The position numbers and the translations under genes are program-made. 64,000 nt of DNA, from NCBI RefSeq assembly GCF_041146395.1, contig NC_091010.1, positions 48,938,001 through 49,002,000 on the forward strand, read 5' to 3'. Under the pieces are notes generated by a model. That model was given only the letters and a program-made list of their open reading frames with translations, searched no databases and was not told the DNA's origin. Source of the DNA: Eulemur rufifrons. Lineage: Eukaryota; Chordata; Mammalia; Primates; Lemuridae. This document shows positions 26,491-39,015 of the stretch, piece after piece (position 1 is the first letter of the stretch; every line of letters begins with the position of its first letter).

Positions 26491-26582
26491 ATCCTATGTG
26501 CCTGAGAAATGATATGTGGTCACATTTAGGGTATCCAGGTGGCAGGAACAGCATGAACAAAAGTGTGGAGGTGGCATTTATT

Positions 26583-26881
<299 letters not shown>

Positions 26882-27049
26882 TGAAGGTGGTATTTAAAAA
26901 AGAATTTGAGGATGATAGACAAGAGGGCTACGATGGTGAAGGCAACAAGAGGCATCAAGCTTGGGTGCTGAAAAGACAACTTCAGTCAAGGATTTGGCAG
27001 AGGGCTCAATGACTGATCATGAATTAAACTTCAGAGACATGAAAAAAAA

Positions 27050-27240
27050 TAGCTATCATGTATTGTGGGTCTTCTGTGTGCCAGGTAATATGCTTGGTGC
27101 TTTATATTCCTTTTGCATTTCAGCCCACAGCCATCTATAAGATGGGCATTAACATCCCCACTTTGTAGGTGAGGAGATTGAGGCTCAGGGAGAGGCAGTG
27201 GCTGGCTCAAGGCCACCAGCCGGGACTATACCAAGGGCAG
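27050..27240 (-). repeat. MIR SINE
   Basis: 'TTCTGTGTGCCAGGTAATAT' and 'AGGTGAGGAGATTGAGGCTC': reverse MIR. Confidence 0.7.
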
Positions 27241-27737
27241 ATGGGCCCTAGAAGGTGCCAAGGGGGCAGGTGGAGTGGTTGCAGATTATAGGATATGTCA
27301 CCCAGCTTATGCAACAAGGCTGGTGTGGGCTCCAAGCAGTGTTCCCTCAGAAAGGCAGGGCTGCTGTTCTCTGCTGGGGCGGGTTGAGGGTAGGGAGGGC
27401 AAGAGGGGAAGGCTGTTTCCTGATGGAGGAGGGGAATCTGGAAGAGAAACCACTGAAGAGTAACCCCGCACACTCCTCCCCCAGCTCCCTCTCTGGGGCA
27501 GCTGTTCACCTGGACAGATTGCTGTGCCTTCAGCTCAGGACTGTGCTGGGAGTTTGTCTCTGGCATTCCCAAACGTTGTGTATGTTCCTGCTCCTTGCAG
27601 GCCCCCCTTTTCTGACTTTCCTTCCTGTGCCTCATCTTTTTCTCAAACTCCCCTACCTAGGAAGGGGTCTGATTACCAGGATATTCCCCTGCTCCTACCC
27701 TGATCTAAGTGAGCCCAAGAAAAAGCCAGTTTCTGGC

Positions 27738-28006
27738 CAGGCGTGGTGGCTCACGCCTGTAATCCTAGCACTCTGGAAGGCCGAGGTGGGAGGCTCACTT
27801 GAGCTCAGGAGTTCGAGACCAGCCTGAGCAAATGTGAGACCCCACCTCTACTAAAAATAGAAAAAATTAGCCAGGTGTAGTGGTGTGTGCCTGTAATCTC
27901 AGCTACTTCGGAGGCTGAGGCAGGAGGATGCTTGGAGCCCAGGAGTTTGAGGTTGCTGTGAGCTATGATGATGCCACAACACTCTAGCCCAGAAAAGAAA
28001 AAGCCA
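27738..28006 (+). repeat. dimeric Alu SINE
   Basis: GGCCAGGCGTGGTGGCTCAC to 'CAACACTCTAGCCCAGAAAA'. The repeated 'AAAAGCCAGTTT' before and after it (about 27,721 and 28,000) is the likely target-site duplication. Confidence 0.9.
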
Positions 28007-28009
28007 GTT

Positions 28010-28230
28010 TGTGAGCATATTCTGTGTGACAAGCACAACATTCTGGGCTTCCTGGACATTTGTTTAATCCTTTCTGTACCCCTATTAAAAAAAAATAGGC
28101 ATTATTATCCCATTTTATAGATGAGGAAGCCAAGGCTCAGAAAAATTAAATGATTTGCCTTAGGTTACAATCTTAGTAGGAAGTGCAGTTGGGAGTTGAA
28201 CCCAGGCCCTCTGACGGCAAAAGTCATACT
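28010..28230 (-). repeat. MIR SINE
   Basis: 'CCCATTTTATAGATGAGGAA' and 'GGGAGTTGAACCCAGGCCCT': reverse MIR. Confidence 0.75.
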
Positions 28231-28489
28231 CTTTTCATCTCTCTACCTTTTGAAGTTTTCTTCTACCCTCATCCCAGTGTAGGTGCACGGAGCCGGCTGG
28301 GGGAGGTTGGGGACCTTGTGTGCAGGGCTCACCTCTGGCAACAGGGGCACGTCCATGGGCATCTGAGAAGGGGTGGGGAGGCGTCACTCCCTTTCGACTG
28401 CAGCTTTGGGGTTGAGGCAGGGAGTTCTGAAAGCCCTGGGGCAATCACAGAATGTAACCTTTTAAGGATAGTGACAGAGGTGTAGGGTG

Positions 28490-28725
28490 TGTTTATAGCC
28501 CCAAAACACTTCAGAAAGGATCTCATTTAATCCTCACTCCTGACCTGTATGTCAGGTCGTGGGGCCCTGTCCCTTTTATGGAAGATCTGAGAGGTTGGAT
28601 AGTAATCGTCTTTAAAGCTTTAGTGCTTTATTTTCTCATTGACTGTGAACAGGCACAGAGAGGTTAAGTAAATCGCTCCAGGTCACACAGGTGGTAAATG
28701 GTAGAGTCAGGACTTGTGAGATGTC
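28490..28725 (-). repeat. MIR SINE
   Basis: 'CACAGAGAGGTTAAGTAAAT' and 'AGGTCACACAGGTGGTAAAT': reverse MIR, partly rearranged at the left. Confidence 0.65.
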
Positions 28726-28769
28726 CAGGTGTGTCTTCTTTCCACCATGGCACTTAGAAAAGCAGTGCC

Positions 28770-29101
<332 letters not shown>

Positions 29102-29115
29102 AGAAAAGCAGTGCC

Positions 29116-29275
29116 GAGGAAACTTAGGGTGATGGATGCGTTCGTTATCTGGATTGTGGTGATGGTTTCTCGGGGGAAACACATGCATATGGTAAAACTT
29201 AGACTGTACACTTTGAATATATGCAGTATATTGTTTGTCAGTTATACCTCAATAAAGCTCTGAGGAAAAAAAAAA
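29116..29275 (+). repeat. L1M-type 3' end
   Basis: 'TGGATTGTGGTGATGGTTTC', 'CTTAGACTGTACACTTTGAA' and 'AGTTATACCTCAATAAAGCT' are the typical end of ancient L1 elements, followed by an A-run. Confidence 0.7.
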
Positions 29276-29279
29276 AAAG

Positions 29280-29985
29280 AAAGAAAATCATTTCTTTCAG
29301 GGCCTCAAGGGCCCCCTGCCCATCCTCCTGCCTGGGGGCAAGATCGGATCACTGTGGCCCACCCAGGGAACAGTCTCACAGGTGCAGGGCTGCTTTCAGG
29401 TAGTTTTGGCCACTTCTCCTTCTCTCGTTCCCCCACTGCTAGGCATAGACTGACACAAGGTTGGCATGGGGAGGGGGAGGTGCATATGGATCTCGTGAGT
29501 GAGTCACCACTCGCTCTTCAGTGAGCTGGAGAGAGCAGTGAGATCCCCTCCTCATCCTCCTCAGAGCCTCCGAGATAGAAGGCGAAGACACAGGCCCTGC
29601 CCTTGAAAACCCCACAGTCAGGTAGGGGTGAGCAGTCAGGAGTGTCTGCTGTGCAGACAGAGCAAATGGGGTGCAGGGTGGGCAGGACTGGCGAGTCCCG
29701 AGGGGTTGGAGAAGGTCTCCTGGACACAGGGCTGGCTCCTGCAGAATGGGGGAGATACAGATGAGGAGGGTGCTGCCCGTGGGAGGAAGCTGCAAGGACG
29801 GAGGCCTGGCCAGAGGAGGCTGGACTGGACAGGCTGGGAGAGGCCAGACTGCAGAGGCCTTGCCAGCCGGGTGGAGGGGGTGGGTGGTGGCCTTGGTGCG
29901 CTAGGCAGGGAGAGCCACTGGGGCATGGGGCAAGGACAGGTTTGAGTCTAAAAAAGAGACTTAATTAAGGCTTTGCTGCTTAAAA
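29280..29985. other. MFSD13A intron 1, unique GC-rich stretch
   Basis: Unique, purine-rich at the right; no exon recognised. Confidence 0.4.
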
Positions 29986-29988
29986 TGT

Positions 29989-30134
29989 CATAGACCAGCC
30001 ACTTCAACCTCACCTGGGAGCCTGTTAGAAATCCAGAGTCTCAGATTCCTCCCAGATCTCCTGAGTCAGAATCTACATTTTAATAAAGTCTGCGGGTGAC
30101 TCCTACACATATTACAGTTTAAGAAGCACTGGAC
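29989..30134 (-). repeat. MER5A-type hAT-Charlie DNA element
   Basis: 'CTCACCTGGGAGCCTGTTAG', 'TCCAGAGTCTCAGATTCCTC' and 'TACATTTTAATAAAGTCTGC' match this non-autonomous family; orientation is not certain. Confidence 0.65.
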
Positions 30135-30151
30135 TAATAAAGATCTGACTT

Positions 30152-30492
30152 ATTTATTTACTTATTTATTTTTTGAGACAGAGTCTTGCTCTGTTGCCCA
30201 GGCTAGAGTGAGTGCCATGGCATCATCCTAGCTTACAGCAACCTCAAACTCCTGGGCAATCCTACTGCCTCAGCCTCCTGAGTAGCTGGGACTACAGGCA
30301 TGCACCACCATGCCCGGCTAATTTTTTCTGTATATATTTAGTCGGCCAGATCATTTCTTTCTATTTTTTTTTAGTAGAGACGGGGGTCTTGCTCTTCCTC
30401 AGGCTGGTCTCGAACTCCTGACCTCGAGCTATTTTCCCACCTCGGCCTCCCAGAATGCTAGGATTACAGGCGTGAGCCACCTCGCCCGGCCA
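30152..30492 (-). repeat. young lemur-type dimeric Alu with target-site duplication
   Basis: T-rich head, 'GCCCAGGCTAGAGTGAGTGC', ending 'GCCACCTCGCCCGGCC'. GATCTGACTT flanks it at about 30142-30151 and 30494-30503. Confidence 0.92.
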
Positions 30493-30619
30493 GGATCTGA
30501 CTTTTATTTCCCTTCCCACTCTTGGTCATCCTAGCTGTTGGTCTTTGTGCACGGTTCTGCTGTCCTTTGTTCTCTCTTTTCATGTAACATGTTCTTGAGT
30601 TTCTCTCCCCATGTGTTGA

Positions 30620-31045
<426 letters not shown>

Positions 31046-31059
31046 TGGATTAGTTTCTT

Positions 31060-31395
<336 letters not shown>

Positions 31396-31544
31396 TGGAT
31401 TAGTTTCTTGAGGTGGAATTTCCCGAATCAAAGTGTATGAGCAGTTGTGGACTCTTACCACTCTTGTCACCGATCACATGTCACCCCAGGTTTTACTTTT
31501 CTCCCCAACAGTGCATAGGAACCTGATTTGGGAGGTCAAGTGGC

Positions 31545-31880
31545 AGAAAAGGCTTTGGAGCCAGACAGGTCTGGATTCAAGTTTGGTGCTTTTTTTGCTG
31601 TGTGACATTGGTCAAAATCCTTAACATCTCTGAGCTTTGGGGTTGCACTCCTATAAAATCTAATAGTACTATAAACTTTGTTGGGATTTTGTGAAAATAT
31701 GAATGACACTACCAACATGTGTTTATTGAGTACTTTCTGTAAGTTACCTCATTTAATCCTTAAGTTCCTCTGCAGAGTAGGCAGCACCATCCCCTCTTAC
31801 CTTTCATAGAGGAGGAAACTGAGGCTTGGATTAAGTAGCTTGCCTGAGGTTTTACTGTAAGTACAGTGTGTGCCCAGGAC
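31545..31880. repeat. two MIR SINEs in opposite orientation
   Basis: 31,545-31,700 is forward ('GTGACATTGGTCAAAATCCT') and 31,710-31,880 is reverse ('GAGGAGGAAACTGAGGCTTG'). Confidence 0.65.
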
Positions 31881-32200
31881 CAGGGTTGTCGCGTCCAGAC
31901 CGTTGAGGTCTAAGTGTGGATGTAAGATGGTACTGAGCATCCAGCCCCGGCACACGACCTGGCTCAGTGCTCGCTTGTCGCCCTTCTCTTCCCACAGGCT
32001 TTGTCAGTTTCCGCGTTACTCCCAGAGTAGTGGTATCTGACTTAGCATCGTTTCAGCTGTACTTCATTGATGATTCCCCAGCTTTGTTTTAAGTACAAAC
32101 TCTCTCCCAGTGGAAATGAGTTTTTAAATGACTCAGAGGTTTGAGGTTAAGAGCAGAGCTGGCTCTGATCCCTGCCGCTAACTGACTCCTTCTTCCCCAG

Positions 32201-32441
32201 GGACAAGGATGGTGAGACTGGCCATGGCCATGAGCCCTCAGTGCTCCTGGGGCTGAGGCTGGGGCTGGCAGCCATGGGGCTGGGTCGCCTCCAGACCTGG
32301 TTGTTGGGCCTGCCCACGGCCGTGGTCTATGGCTCCCTGGCCCTCTTCACCTCCATCCTGCACAATGTGTTCCTGCTCTACTACGTGGACACCTTTGTCT
32401 CAGTGTACAAGATCAACAAAACGGCCTTCTGGGTTGGAGAG
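32201..32441 (+). CDS. MFSD13A: MFSD13A exon 2 (first coding exon)
   Basis: Acceptor TCTTCCCCAG ends at 32200; donor GTAGGG begins at 32442. The first 73 bases are leader; codons 1-56 follow, ending phase 0 after WVGE. Confidence 0.94.
32209..32256 (+). CDS. upstream ORF in the MFSD13A leader
   Basis: A 15-codon frame with in-frame ATGs at 32209, 32224 and 32230, ending in TGA at 32254-32256, 17 bases before the main start. The ATG at 32224 has a strong context (GCCATGG). The frame is plainly visible; its use in translation is inference. Confidence 0.4.
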   Translation: MVRLAMAMSPQCSWG

Positions 32442-35400
32442 GTAGGGCCAGCGCTGGGTGGCTAGCCTGGGTGGGAGAAGAGAGGATGCATGGGCTGCCA
32501 CGCAGATGGCAGGTGCTGGGTCCTGCCTCGTCAGGGGCGTGGGGCAGACTCAGCAAGAAAAGCTGGTGGAGGCCTCGATAACCCTCAGTGTAGAGGAGAC
32601 CAGCTCTCCTGGCCACTGTCTTATATAGTCACTGTTCTGTATACGCATGTGTATAATATACTCTCATATACTAATCTGATCAGCTGGGTACATGTAACAG
32701 CTGGGCCCTTGATGGGTCAGAGTCTGGAAGGGGCAGTGGCTGGCAGAGAGCAAAAGTTTGCAGGCAGGAAGGCTGCAGCCATCTGTGAGGGTGGTGAGCA
32801 GCTGGGGTAGGGGTAACCCTGGAGAAGAGCCCACCTACCCCATCTCCCCTCTGCCTGCAGATGGTGTTTCTCCTCTGGAACAGCCTCAATGACCCCCTCT
32901 TCGGCTGGCTCAGTGACCGCCAGTTCCTCAGCTCCCAGCCCCGGTTTGTGTCTTAGGGACGGCTCATAACTGGTTCAGTCCCACCCCACTGCTCCTAGAG
33001 CTGGAGGACCCCTGCCTGTGTTTGTGGGGGGGAAAGGAGGGAGACCATTTCAGGGGTTGTCCATGTCCCCTCATTCCTGGGGTCCAGGGCAGGTTCTGTC
33101 CAGGCTGGAAGAGTAGCCTTGACTATCCCTAGCCTTGCTCTCCAGGGGAAGAGATTTACCCCAGGTTGGCTTGGCTGTACTGCAGACACCTTTTGCTGCT
33201 TCCAGCAGATTCCTTTACCCCATCCCTGTTTGAGCTATCGCTGTCCCCAAGCCTGAGTAGTGGGTGTCCCACCACCCTTTGGCCGTCAGCCCTGACAGGC
33301 TACTAAGGGAAGAGATTGGGGCAGAGGACAGTGTACCCATTGGTGAGTTGTGCTTCCTAAATTGAAGGCTGGGGACTTGGGGCACAGTGGGACCATGCTG
33401 TTGTGAGTCCCACACTCTGGGCCTCCATCCCCCCTCTGGGACTTGGGCAGGAGGAGCTGGGGCCTGCCAAGGCTGAAAGGGCATCTCTCAACAGCCCTCC
33501 TTTCCCTGGCAGGTCGGGCGCTGGGCTCTCCTCGAGGGCTGTGGTGCTGGCCCGCGTGCGGGCGCTGAGCTGGCATGGGCCGCTGCTGGCACTGTCGTTC
33601 CTGGCGTTCTGGGTGCCCTGGGCCCCGGCTGGCCTGCAGTTCTTGCTGTGCCTATGCCTGTACGATGGCTTCCTGACGCTCGTGGACCTGCACCATCACG
33701 CCTTGCTGGCTGACCTGGCCCTCTCGGCCCACGATCGCACCCACCTCAACTTCTGCTGCTCCCTCTTCAGCGCGGCTGGCTCACTCTCTGTCTTTGCCTC
33801 CTACGCCTTTTGGAACAAGGAGGATTTCTCCTCCTTCCGCGCCTTCTGCGTCACACTGGCCACCGGCTCTGGGCTGGGCTTTCTGGGGGCCACACAACTG
33901 CTGAGGCGGCGGGTTGAGGTGGCCAGAAGGGAGCCTGGGTGCTCAGTCCTGGCTGTGGATGGTGGGTGAGTGGCCAGCCCTGCTGCCCAGGTTCCCACCA
34001 GCACTCTTCTGGGTCTGATTTCAGTGCTGGGTCCCCTGGCTGCTGGGTGGCTGCTCTGGGGTCGGGGATGACTCTGGCCCAGCCCCAAGCAGTTCTCGAC
34101 TCCCTTCTGCCCCACAGCCTGTGTGGAGAGGAGCTGCTTGTGGGCAGTGAGGAAGTGGGCAGCGTCACCTTGGGCCAGTACCTCCGGCAGCTGGCACGCC
34201 ACCGGAACTTCCTGTGGTTCGTGGGCATGGACCTGGTGCAGGTACGGGGAGCAGCCTGCAGGCCCCTCCATGGCTGGGCTAAGCCTCACTCAAGGGGACA
34301 GGTTCCTCAAGAGCTGGAACTCGGTTCTGGGCCGCCCCTGCGGACTGCTGGATGGTTCAGTGGCAGGAACACAGGTTGGGGAGTCGACTCCGCAGACTCT
34401 AGCACCATCTGATCCCCTCCCTTCCTGTGTGATCTCAGGCAGGTCTCAGCGACTCTGGCCAGCCCTGTCCTCACCTATAAAGTGAGGATATGAAAGGGAG
34501 ATGCTCCCTTTGGGGACTCTGTGACAATCTTTTGAAAACACCAAGTACCACACCTAAAACACATGTAGTATATAACACATGTGGCCAAACTGAGAAATAA
34601 ATTGTTTTTATGTCATGAAACTGTGTTTCAGTTAAAAAGAAAAAACCTTTCATTGTTCCAATACTATTTTATCATGCCTTCTAACAAAATCAGATAAGCA
34701 GCAGGAGTGTGGTTTTGGGTTTTGTTCTGGCATGTTGCATGTTTAGGGACGTGGGGATAAAGACCTGCTGCTCTGAGGACCAGGGGACATGTGCTCCCCT
34801 ACTGGGTTCCAGCCCTACTGGCTTCCCTCCCGGCTGGCAGCCTCCTCACTGTCCCCGTCGGGTTACAGGTCTTCCACTGCCATTTCAACAGCAACTTCTT
34901 CCCCCTCTTCCTGGAGCATCTGTTGTCAGACCACATCTCCCTCTCCACGGGCTCCATCTTGTTGGGTGAGTGTGTGGCCCCGGGCAGACTGGAAGGACAA
35001 AGGCTTGTACCCCAGAACTCCTAGCCCAGCTGCAGGCACAGCCACCTCACCATCTGGGACTCAGGTGGCAGAGGGTAGAGGCTGCACCTCCAGCCTCCAG
35101 CTTTGCTTTCCCGGAGAGAGGGTGGGAGTGGGAGCCTGTGGTGGGTGCGGGGGGTAGGGCTGCTCTCCTGTTCGGTTTCTTAGAGATGGTGCCACCCTGA
35201 GGTAATGCAGTGCAGTGGCTGGACAGCGGGAGGACAGTAGTCTGAAGCTTGGGGGGGTGGTCTTGCTGGGTGGCCTTGGGTGTGTTATTTCCTCTCTGGG
35301 CCTCCCTCCCTCTCTCATCTGTAAAGTAGGGATATTAATAGTACTTACCTTAAAGCATTGGGAGGATTAAATAAAAGAGTGTGAAGCTCTTCGCACAGAG

Positions 35401-37276
35401 CCCAGCACATCATTAGTGCACTACAAATCCAGTCAGATGTGGGCAGTCACCAAAGCTGCAGCCGTGCCCCTGACAGGCTGGTGCCCCCCCGCCCCTCCCC
35501 AGGCATCTCCTATGTCGCTCCCCATCTCAACAACCTCTACTTCCTGCCCCTGTGCCGACGCTGGGGTGTCTACGCTGTGGTGCGGGGGCTCTTCCTGCTC
35601 AAGCTGGGCCTCAGCCTGCTCATGCTGCTGGCTGGCCCAGACCACCTCGGCTTGCTCTGCCTCTTCATTGCCAGGTATGCTCCTGCCCAGCCTCGCCCCT
35701 GCACCTCTGTCCCCCTCCTTCACTCTCGCCACGCTCTCTCTCCAACCGCAGCAACCGTGTCTTCACTGAGGGCACCTGTAAGCTGCTGACCTTAGTGGTC
35801 ACTGACCTGGTGGACGAGGACCTGGTGCTGAACCACCGCAAGCAGGCGGCCTCGGCGCTTCTCTTTGGCATGGTTGCCCTTGTGACCAAGCCGGGCCAGA
35901 CCTTTGCCCCGTTGCTGGGCACCTGGCTGCTCTGCTTCTACACAGGTGAGGGCCCAGGGGAAAGCAAGGGGCTCCCGAGGCTGCAGGGGGCACAGCTCAC
36001 CTGGCTGGCAAGGCTGGGTCCAGTGAATCAGAGAGGATGGCAACTGGCCCCTCCCCACATGGGTAGAGGCATTGGCTCTCTGATTCCTCCATTCTTTCTT
36101 AGTTCATTCATTCATTCACTCAACAAATATGTACAGAATACCTTCTCTGTGCAGGCTCTGAGTGCCAGGGAGATAACAATGAGTAAGACAGAAAAGGCCT
36201 TTGCCATCACGGAGCTTATATTCTAATCGGGTGGGGGAGGGGGTGGCAACAAACAGTCAAACAGGAAAACATCAGGCGGGGATAAGTGCCATAGTAACAA
36301 TTAGACAGGGAGATGTGAGACAGCGTCACTGAGAAGCTACTTGGTGTGATCAGGGAAGGTGCCCTCAGGATGTGAACTGAATGGCAAGAGTTTGGTCTAG
36401 AAAAGAGCACAGTGCATCCCAGGCAGAGGGAACAGCAAGTGCAAAGGCCTAAGGTTTCGGGAGTGGTTAGGAGATGGGGCTGGAAAAGTGAAGAGGGGTC
36501 TGTCGATCAAGCAGGGTTTGGGTTTTATTTTCAGTCAAAGGGAAGCTGTTGAGAGAGTTTTAAGTGGGGAAGTGACGTGGTCAGATTTATGTATTTTACA
36601 GTTCACTGTGGCTGCTGTATGGAAAACAGACTGTAGGAGGCTGGGGTGGGAACAGCAGGGAGATAACTGGGAGACTAGCAGAGGCCATGGAGGCTTAGAC
36701 CAGGGTGGGGGGGTGTTTTGGAGTTGGGGGGAGATGAAGGATTGGAATGTTGGAGAGTGATGGAGTACACTGAAGCGAGGAATTGAGGATGCCTTTTGGG
36801 ACTTTTGGCCTGCGTTATTGGGTGAGGGGGTGGTACCCTTCACCGAGAAGGGAAGACTAGGGGAGGAGTGGGTTTGGGGGGTGGGGGGAATTGAGAGCTG
36901 TGGTTTGGACATGTGCGTGTGATGTTTGAGATGTCACACCATGGCCTTCAGAGGGAACCAGCGCTGGGATGGGAATTGGCTGACCATGTTTTTTCTGTGC
37001 CCTCTTGTCCTAGGTCATGACCTTTTCCAGCAGCCCCCAATGACCCCTGTAGGGAGTGCCCAGCCCTGGCCAGAGCCCCCAGCCCCAGCTCCTGCACAGG
37101 CCCCAACGCTCCGCCAGGGGTGCTTCTATCTGCTGGTGCTGGTGCCCATCACCTGTGCTCTGCTGCAGCTCTTTACCTGGTCCCAGTTCACGCTGCACGG
37201 GAGACGCCTGCACATGGTCAAGGCCCAGCGCCAGAATTTGTCACGGGCCCAAACCCTGGACATTAAGACAGTGTGA
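32274..37276 (+). CDS. MFSD13A: MFSD13A (TMEM180), complete coding region in eight exons
   Basis: Joined segments 32274-32441, 32861-32943, 33513-33965, 34118-34241, 34869-34965, 35503-35674, 35752-35945 and 37014-37276 total 1,554 bases, exactly 517 codons plus TGA, the length I recall for human TMEM180. Every junction keeps frame with GT-AG ends. The protein is a predicted multipass membrane protein of the major facilitator superfamily with no established substrate. Hydrophobic segments begin at about residues 8-33; a loop [11 protein letters not shown] (67-77) resembles the MFS G-x-x-x-D-R motif between helices 2 and 3; a Pro/Ala-rich loop follows exon 9's start, then a last hydrophobic helix ([20 protein letters not shown]) and a basic tail. 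ATG 32274 was chosen because the protein then starts MGLGRLQTW in strong context (GCCATGG). It is tail-to-tail with ACTR1A. Confidence 0.96.
32861..32943 (+). CDS. MFSD13A: MFSD13A exon 3
   Basis: Acceptor CTGCCTGCAG, donor GTTTGT. Starts [14 protein letters not shown] and carries the MFS-like GWLSDR loop; ends phase 2. Confidence 0.94.
33513..33965 (+). CDS. MFSD13A: MFSD13A exon 4
   Basis: Acceptor CCCTGGCAG, donor GTGAGT. The largest exon, with several membrane segments and the His-rich loop [15 protein letters not shown]; ends phase 2. Confidence 0.94.
34118..34241 (+). CDS. MFSD13A: MFSD13A exon 5
   Basis: Acceptor CTGCCCCACAG, donor GTACGG. Encodes a charged loop ([15 protein letters not shown]) then [15 protein letters not shown]; ends phase 0. 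Confidence 0.93.
34395..34570 (+). repeat. MIR SINE in MFSD13A intron 5
   Basis: 'GTGTGATCTCAGGCAGGTCT' and 'CCTCACCTATAAAGTGAGGA' give a forward MIR core. Confidence 0.55.
34869..34965 (+). CDS. MFSD13A: MFSD13A exon 6
   Basis: Acceptor CGGGTTACAG, donor GTGAGT. Encodes [19 protein letters not shown] onward; ends phase 1. Confidence 0.93.
35230..35420 (+). repeat. MIR SINE in MFSD13A intron 6
   Basis: 'CTCATCTGTAAAGTAGGGAT' and 'GGATTAAATAAAAGAGTGTG': forward MIR. Confidence 0.75.
35503..35674 (+). CDS. MFSD13A: MFSD13A exon 7
   Basis: Acceptor CCCCTCCCCAG, donor GTATGC. Encodes [20 protein letters not shown] and the next hydrophobic helix; ends phase 2. Confidence 0.94.
35752..35945 (+). 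CDS. MFSD13A: MFSD13A exon 8
   Basis: Acceptor TCCAACCGCAG, donor GTGAGG. Encodes [20 protein letters not shown] and a further helix pair; ends phase 1. Confidence 0.94.
36088..36640 (-). repeat. L2 LINE 3' region in MFSD13A intron 8
   Basis: 'TTCATTCATTCATTCACTCA', 'ACAAATATGTACAGAATACC' and 'GGAGCTTATATTCTAATCGG' are the reverse-complement L2 end, continuing to 'GGTCAGATTTATGTATTTTA'. Confidence 0.7.
37014..37276 (+). CDS. MFSD13A: MFSD13A exon 9 (last coding exon)
   Basis: Acceptor CTCTTGTCCTAG; completes GHDLFQQ, then the Pro/Ala-rich loop, the last helix and the tail ending TLDIKTV before TGA at 37274-37276. The 3' UTR continues to about 37,862. Confidence 0.94.
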
Positions 37277-37839
37277 GAGGTGCAGCAAGGCTACCCTACT
37301 GAGGACACGGCCTGAAGCCCAGGGCAGGAGCCACTTTTACCAGCTTCCTGCTCCTCCGCCTTCCTTGGGTATGGCCTGGAGGACAGATGGCAGGGTAGAA
37401 GCTCCTGGGGTTGAGCCACACTTGTCACTGAGGTCTAAGCTTCTGCTTAGCTGCCTGGCCCAGCTTGGGCAAGGGCTGGGCCAAATGTGCTCAGGGACCT
37501 GGGACCTGCTTCCCTTGTGGGGCAGGAGGAAAGAAGAGGACCAAGAAGGGATAGGGCTGCCCTGCGTGCACACGGGGTTGCCATGGGGCTCGGAAGCCCA
37601 TCCTACTGCCTGGCTGGGGCTGGCCACTCAGGTGGGCTCAGGAACCACTTTTGATACTGCAACTGCTCCCTTCTACCCAGTCAGGGGAAGCTGTCCATTC
37701 CACAGCCCCTCCTTCCACCCTTCCAGTGGTTTCTCTCAGAGGGTTCTCCACTTCAGCTGTGCTGGACATAGCACACCTCCCCTGCCGTAGGGCTCCCCCA
37801 GCCCACTAGGCCTCCAGAGGGTGATTTTGTTGCAGACTG

Positions 37840-37845
37840 ATTAAA
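37840..37845 (+). terminator. MFSD13A: polyadenylation signal of MFSD13A
   Basis: ATTAAA, with cleavage expected at about 37,862 and a GT-rich downstream element (GTGCTGTGTATGTGAGTGGT) at once after. Confidence 0.8.
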
Positions 37846-38190
37846 GCCAGTCATTCCTGTTCCTCAGGTCTGTGCTGTGTATGTGAGTGGTGGGTTGGGT
37901 GTCAGGACTCCTCACTGACTACAAAAAGCACCTGGGAGCATTTTTGCAAAGGAATGGTGGGTTACTTACATCGGACTCCCTGAGGTGCCAGGGAGAAAAA
38001 TGCAGGTTGGTAGCTGCATAGGTGCTGGGGACCAAGATGACCTTTAGGCTTGGAGCCAGCAGCCCCAGTGCATTTCCCATGTACCACTGCTGGACAACGG
38101 GAGTCAGAGGAGCCTCTTATAGGTTCTCAGATTTGGGAAATCTCTGTTGGCGATTTTATCACACAGATGGGATGAAAACCACTGCTGCAG

Positions 38191-38392
38191 GCCAGCGTTT
38201 GTCAACCTTGGCACTAGAGACATTTGGGGCCAGATAACTCTGTTGTGGACATTTAGCAGCATCTCTGGCTTCTACCTGCTAGGTGCCAGTAGCACCTCCC
38301 CTTCCTCCAGTTGTGACAGGAAACACATGTCCAGACATTGCCAGATGCATCCTGGGAGGCAAATTGATCCCAGTTGGGAACTACTTGCTCTA
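38191..38392 (-). repeat. hAT-Charlie non-autonomous element (MER20-type)
   Basis: 'GTTTGTCAACCTTGGCACTA' near the left and 'TCCCAGTTGGGAACTACTTG' near the right act as degenerate terminal inverted repeats; the middle has 'GTCCAGACATTGCCAGATGC'. Confidence 0.7.
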
Positions 38393-38407
38393 AGCCGGTG
38401 GTTTTTG

Positions 38408-38615
38408 AAAGTCTGCATAGTGGCTAAAAATGTAGGCTCTATGGTTTTGTTGCCTGGGTTCACATCCAAGATGATAAAGGGTGGAGCTTTGGGAAATTGC
38501 CTGATCTTTCTGTGGCTCCAGATCCTTATCTGTACAATGGATAATAAACACCTACATTTTGTAGGGTTACTGGGAAGATTAAATGGCTTAACATTTGTCA
38601 AGCGCCTGGTAATTT
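38408..38615 (+). repeat. MIR SINE
   Basis: 'GGTTCACATCCAAGATGATA', 'CCTTATCTGTACAATGGATA' and 'AGATTAAATGGCTTAACATT': forward MIR. Confidence 0.65.
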
Positions 38616-39009
38616 CCCCCCAAGTACAGGTTTAAAATGGGTATCTTGATTGTGGGTATCAGAAACTGTTTCTAATACACATGAAAGTTTTGAGAACCTC
38701 TCATTTCAGAGATGTCAAGAGCTGCTCCTGTCATTCAGAGTTGAATCTCACCCATGAGCTCGAGTGTGTACACAGGGAATCTCAGGCCTTGAACCTGGGC
38801 GTTGGTGTGAACGTGATTTTCTCCGCATCCACCCGACAGGCTGGAACTTTGGTGCAGCCTGGGTAAGTCTGGCTGGTGCGACAATGCCCTCTAGAGGACA
38901 GACCAGGCCCAGTCACCACCTCAGATTCAGGATCACAGCTCGTCCTTCTTCCCACCCAGCAGTGGCCACAGACAGAAAGAGGCCCAGCTGATGTGTCTAT
39001 CGGAACAAC

Positions 39010-39015
39010 TTTATT
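39010..39015 (-). terminator. ACTR1A: polyadenylation signal of ACTR1A
   Basis: TTTATT on plus reads AATAAA on the minus strand; cleavage is expected near 38,990. This gives a 3' UTR of about 1.6 kb, in line with the mRNA size I recall. Confidence 0.75.

Larger units (their letters stand above)
37865..38990. other. spacer between the MFSD13A and ACTR1A 3' ends
   Basis: About 1.1 kb separating two convergent genes. It contains a hAT-type element and a MIR; the rest is unique, with no gene seen. Confidence 0.6.
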
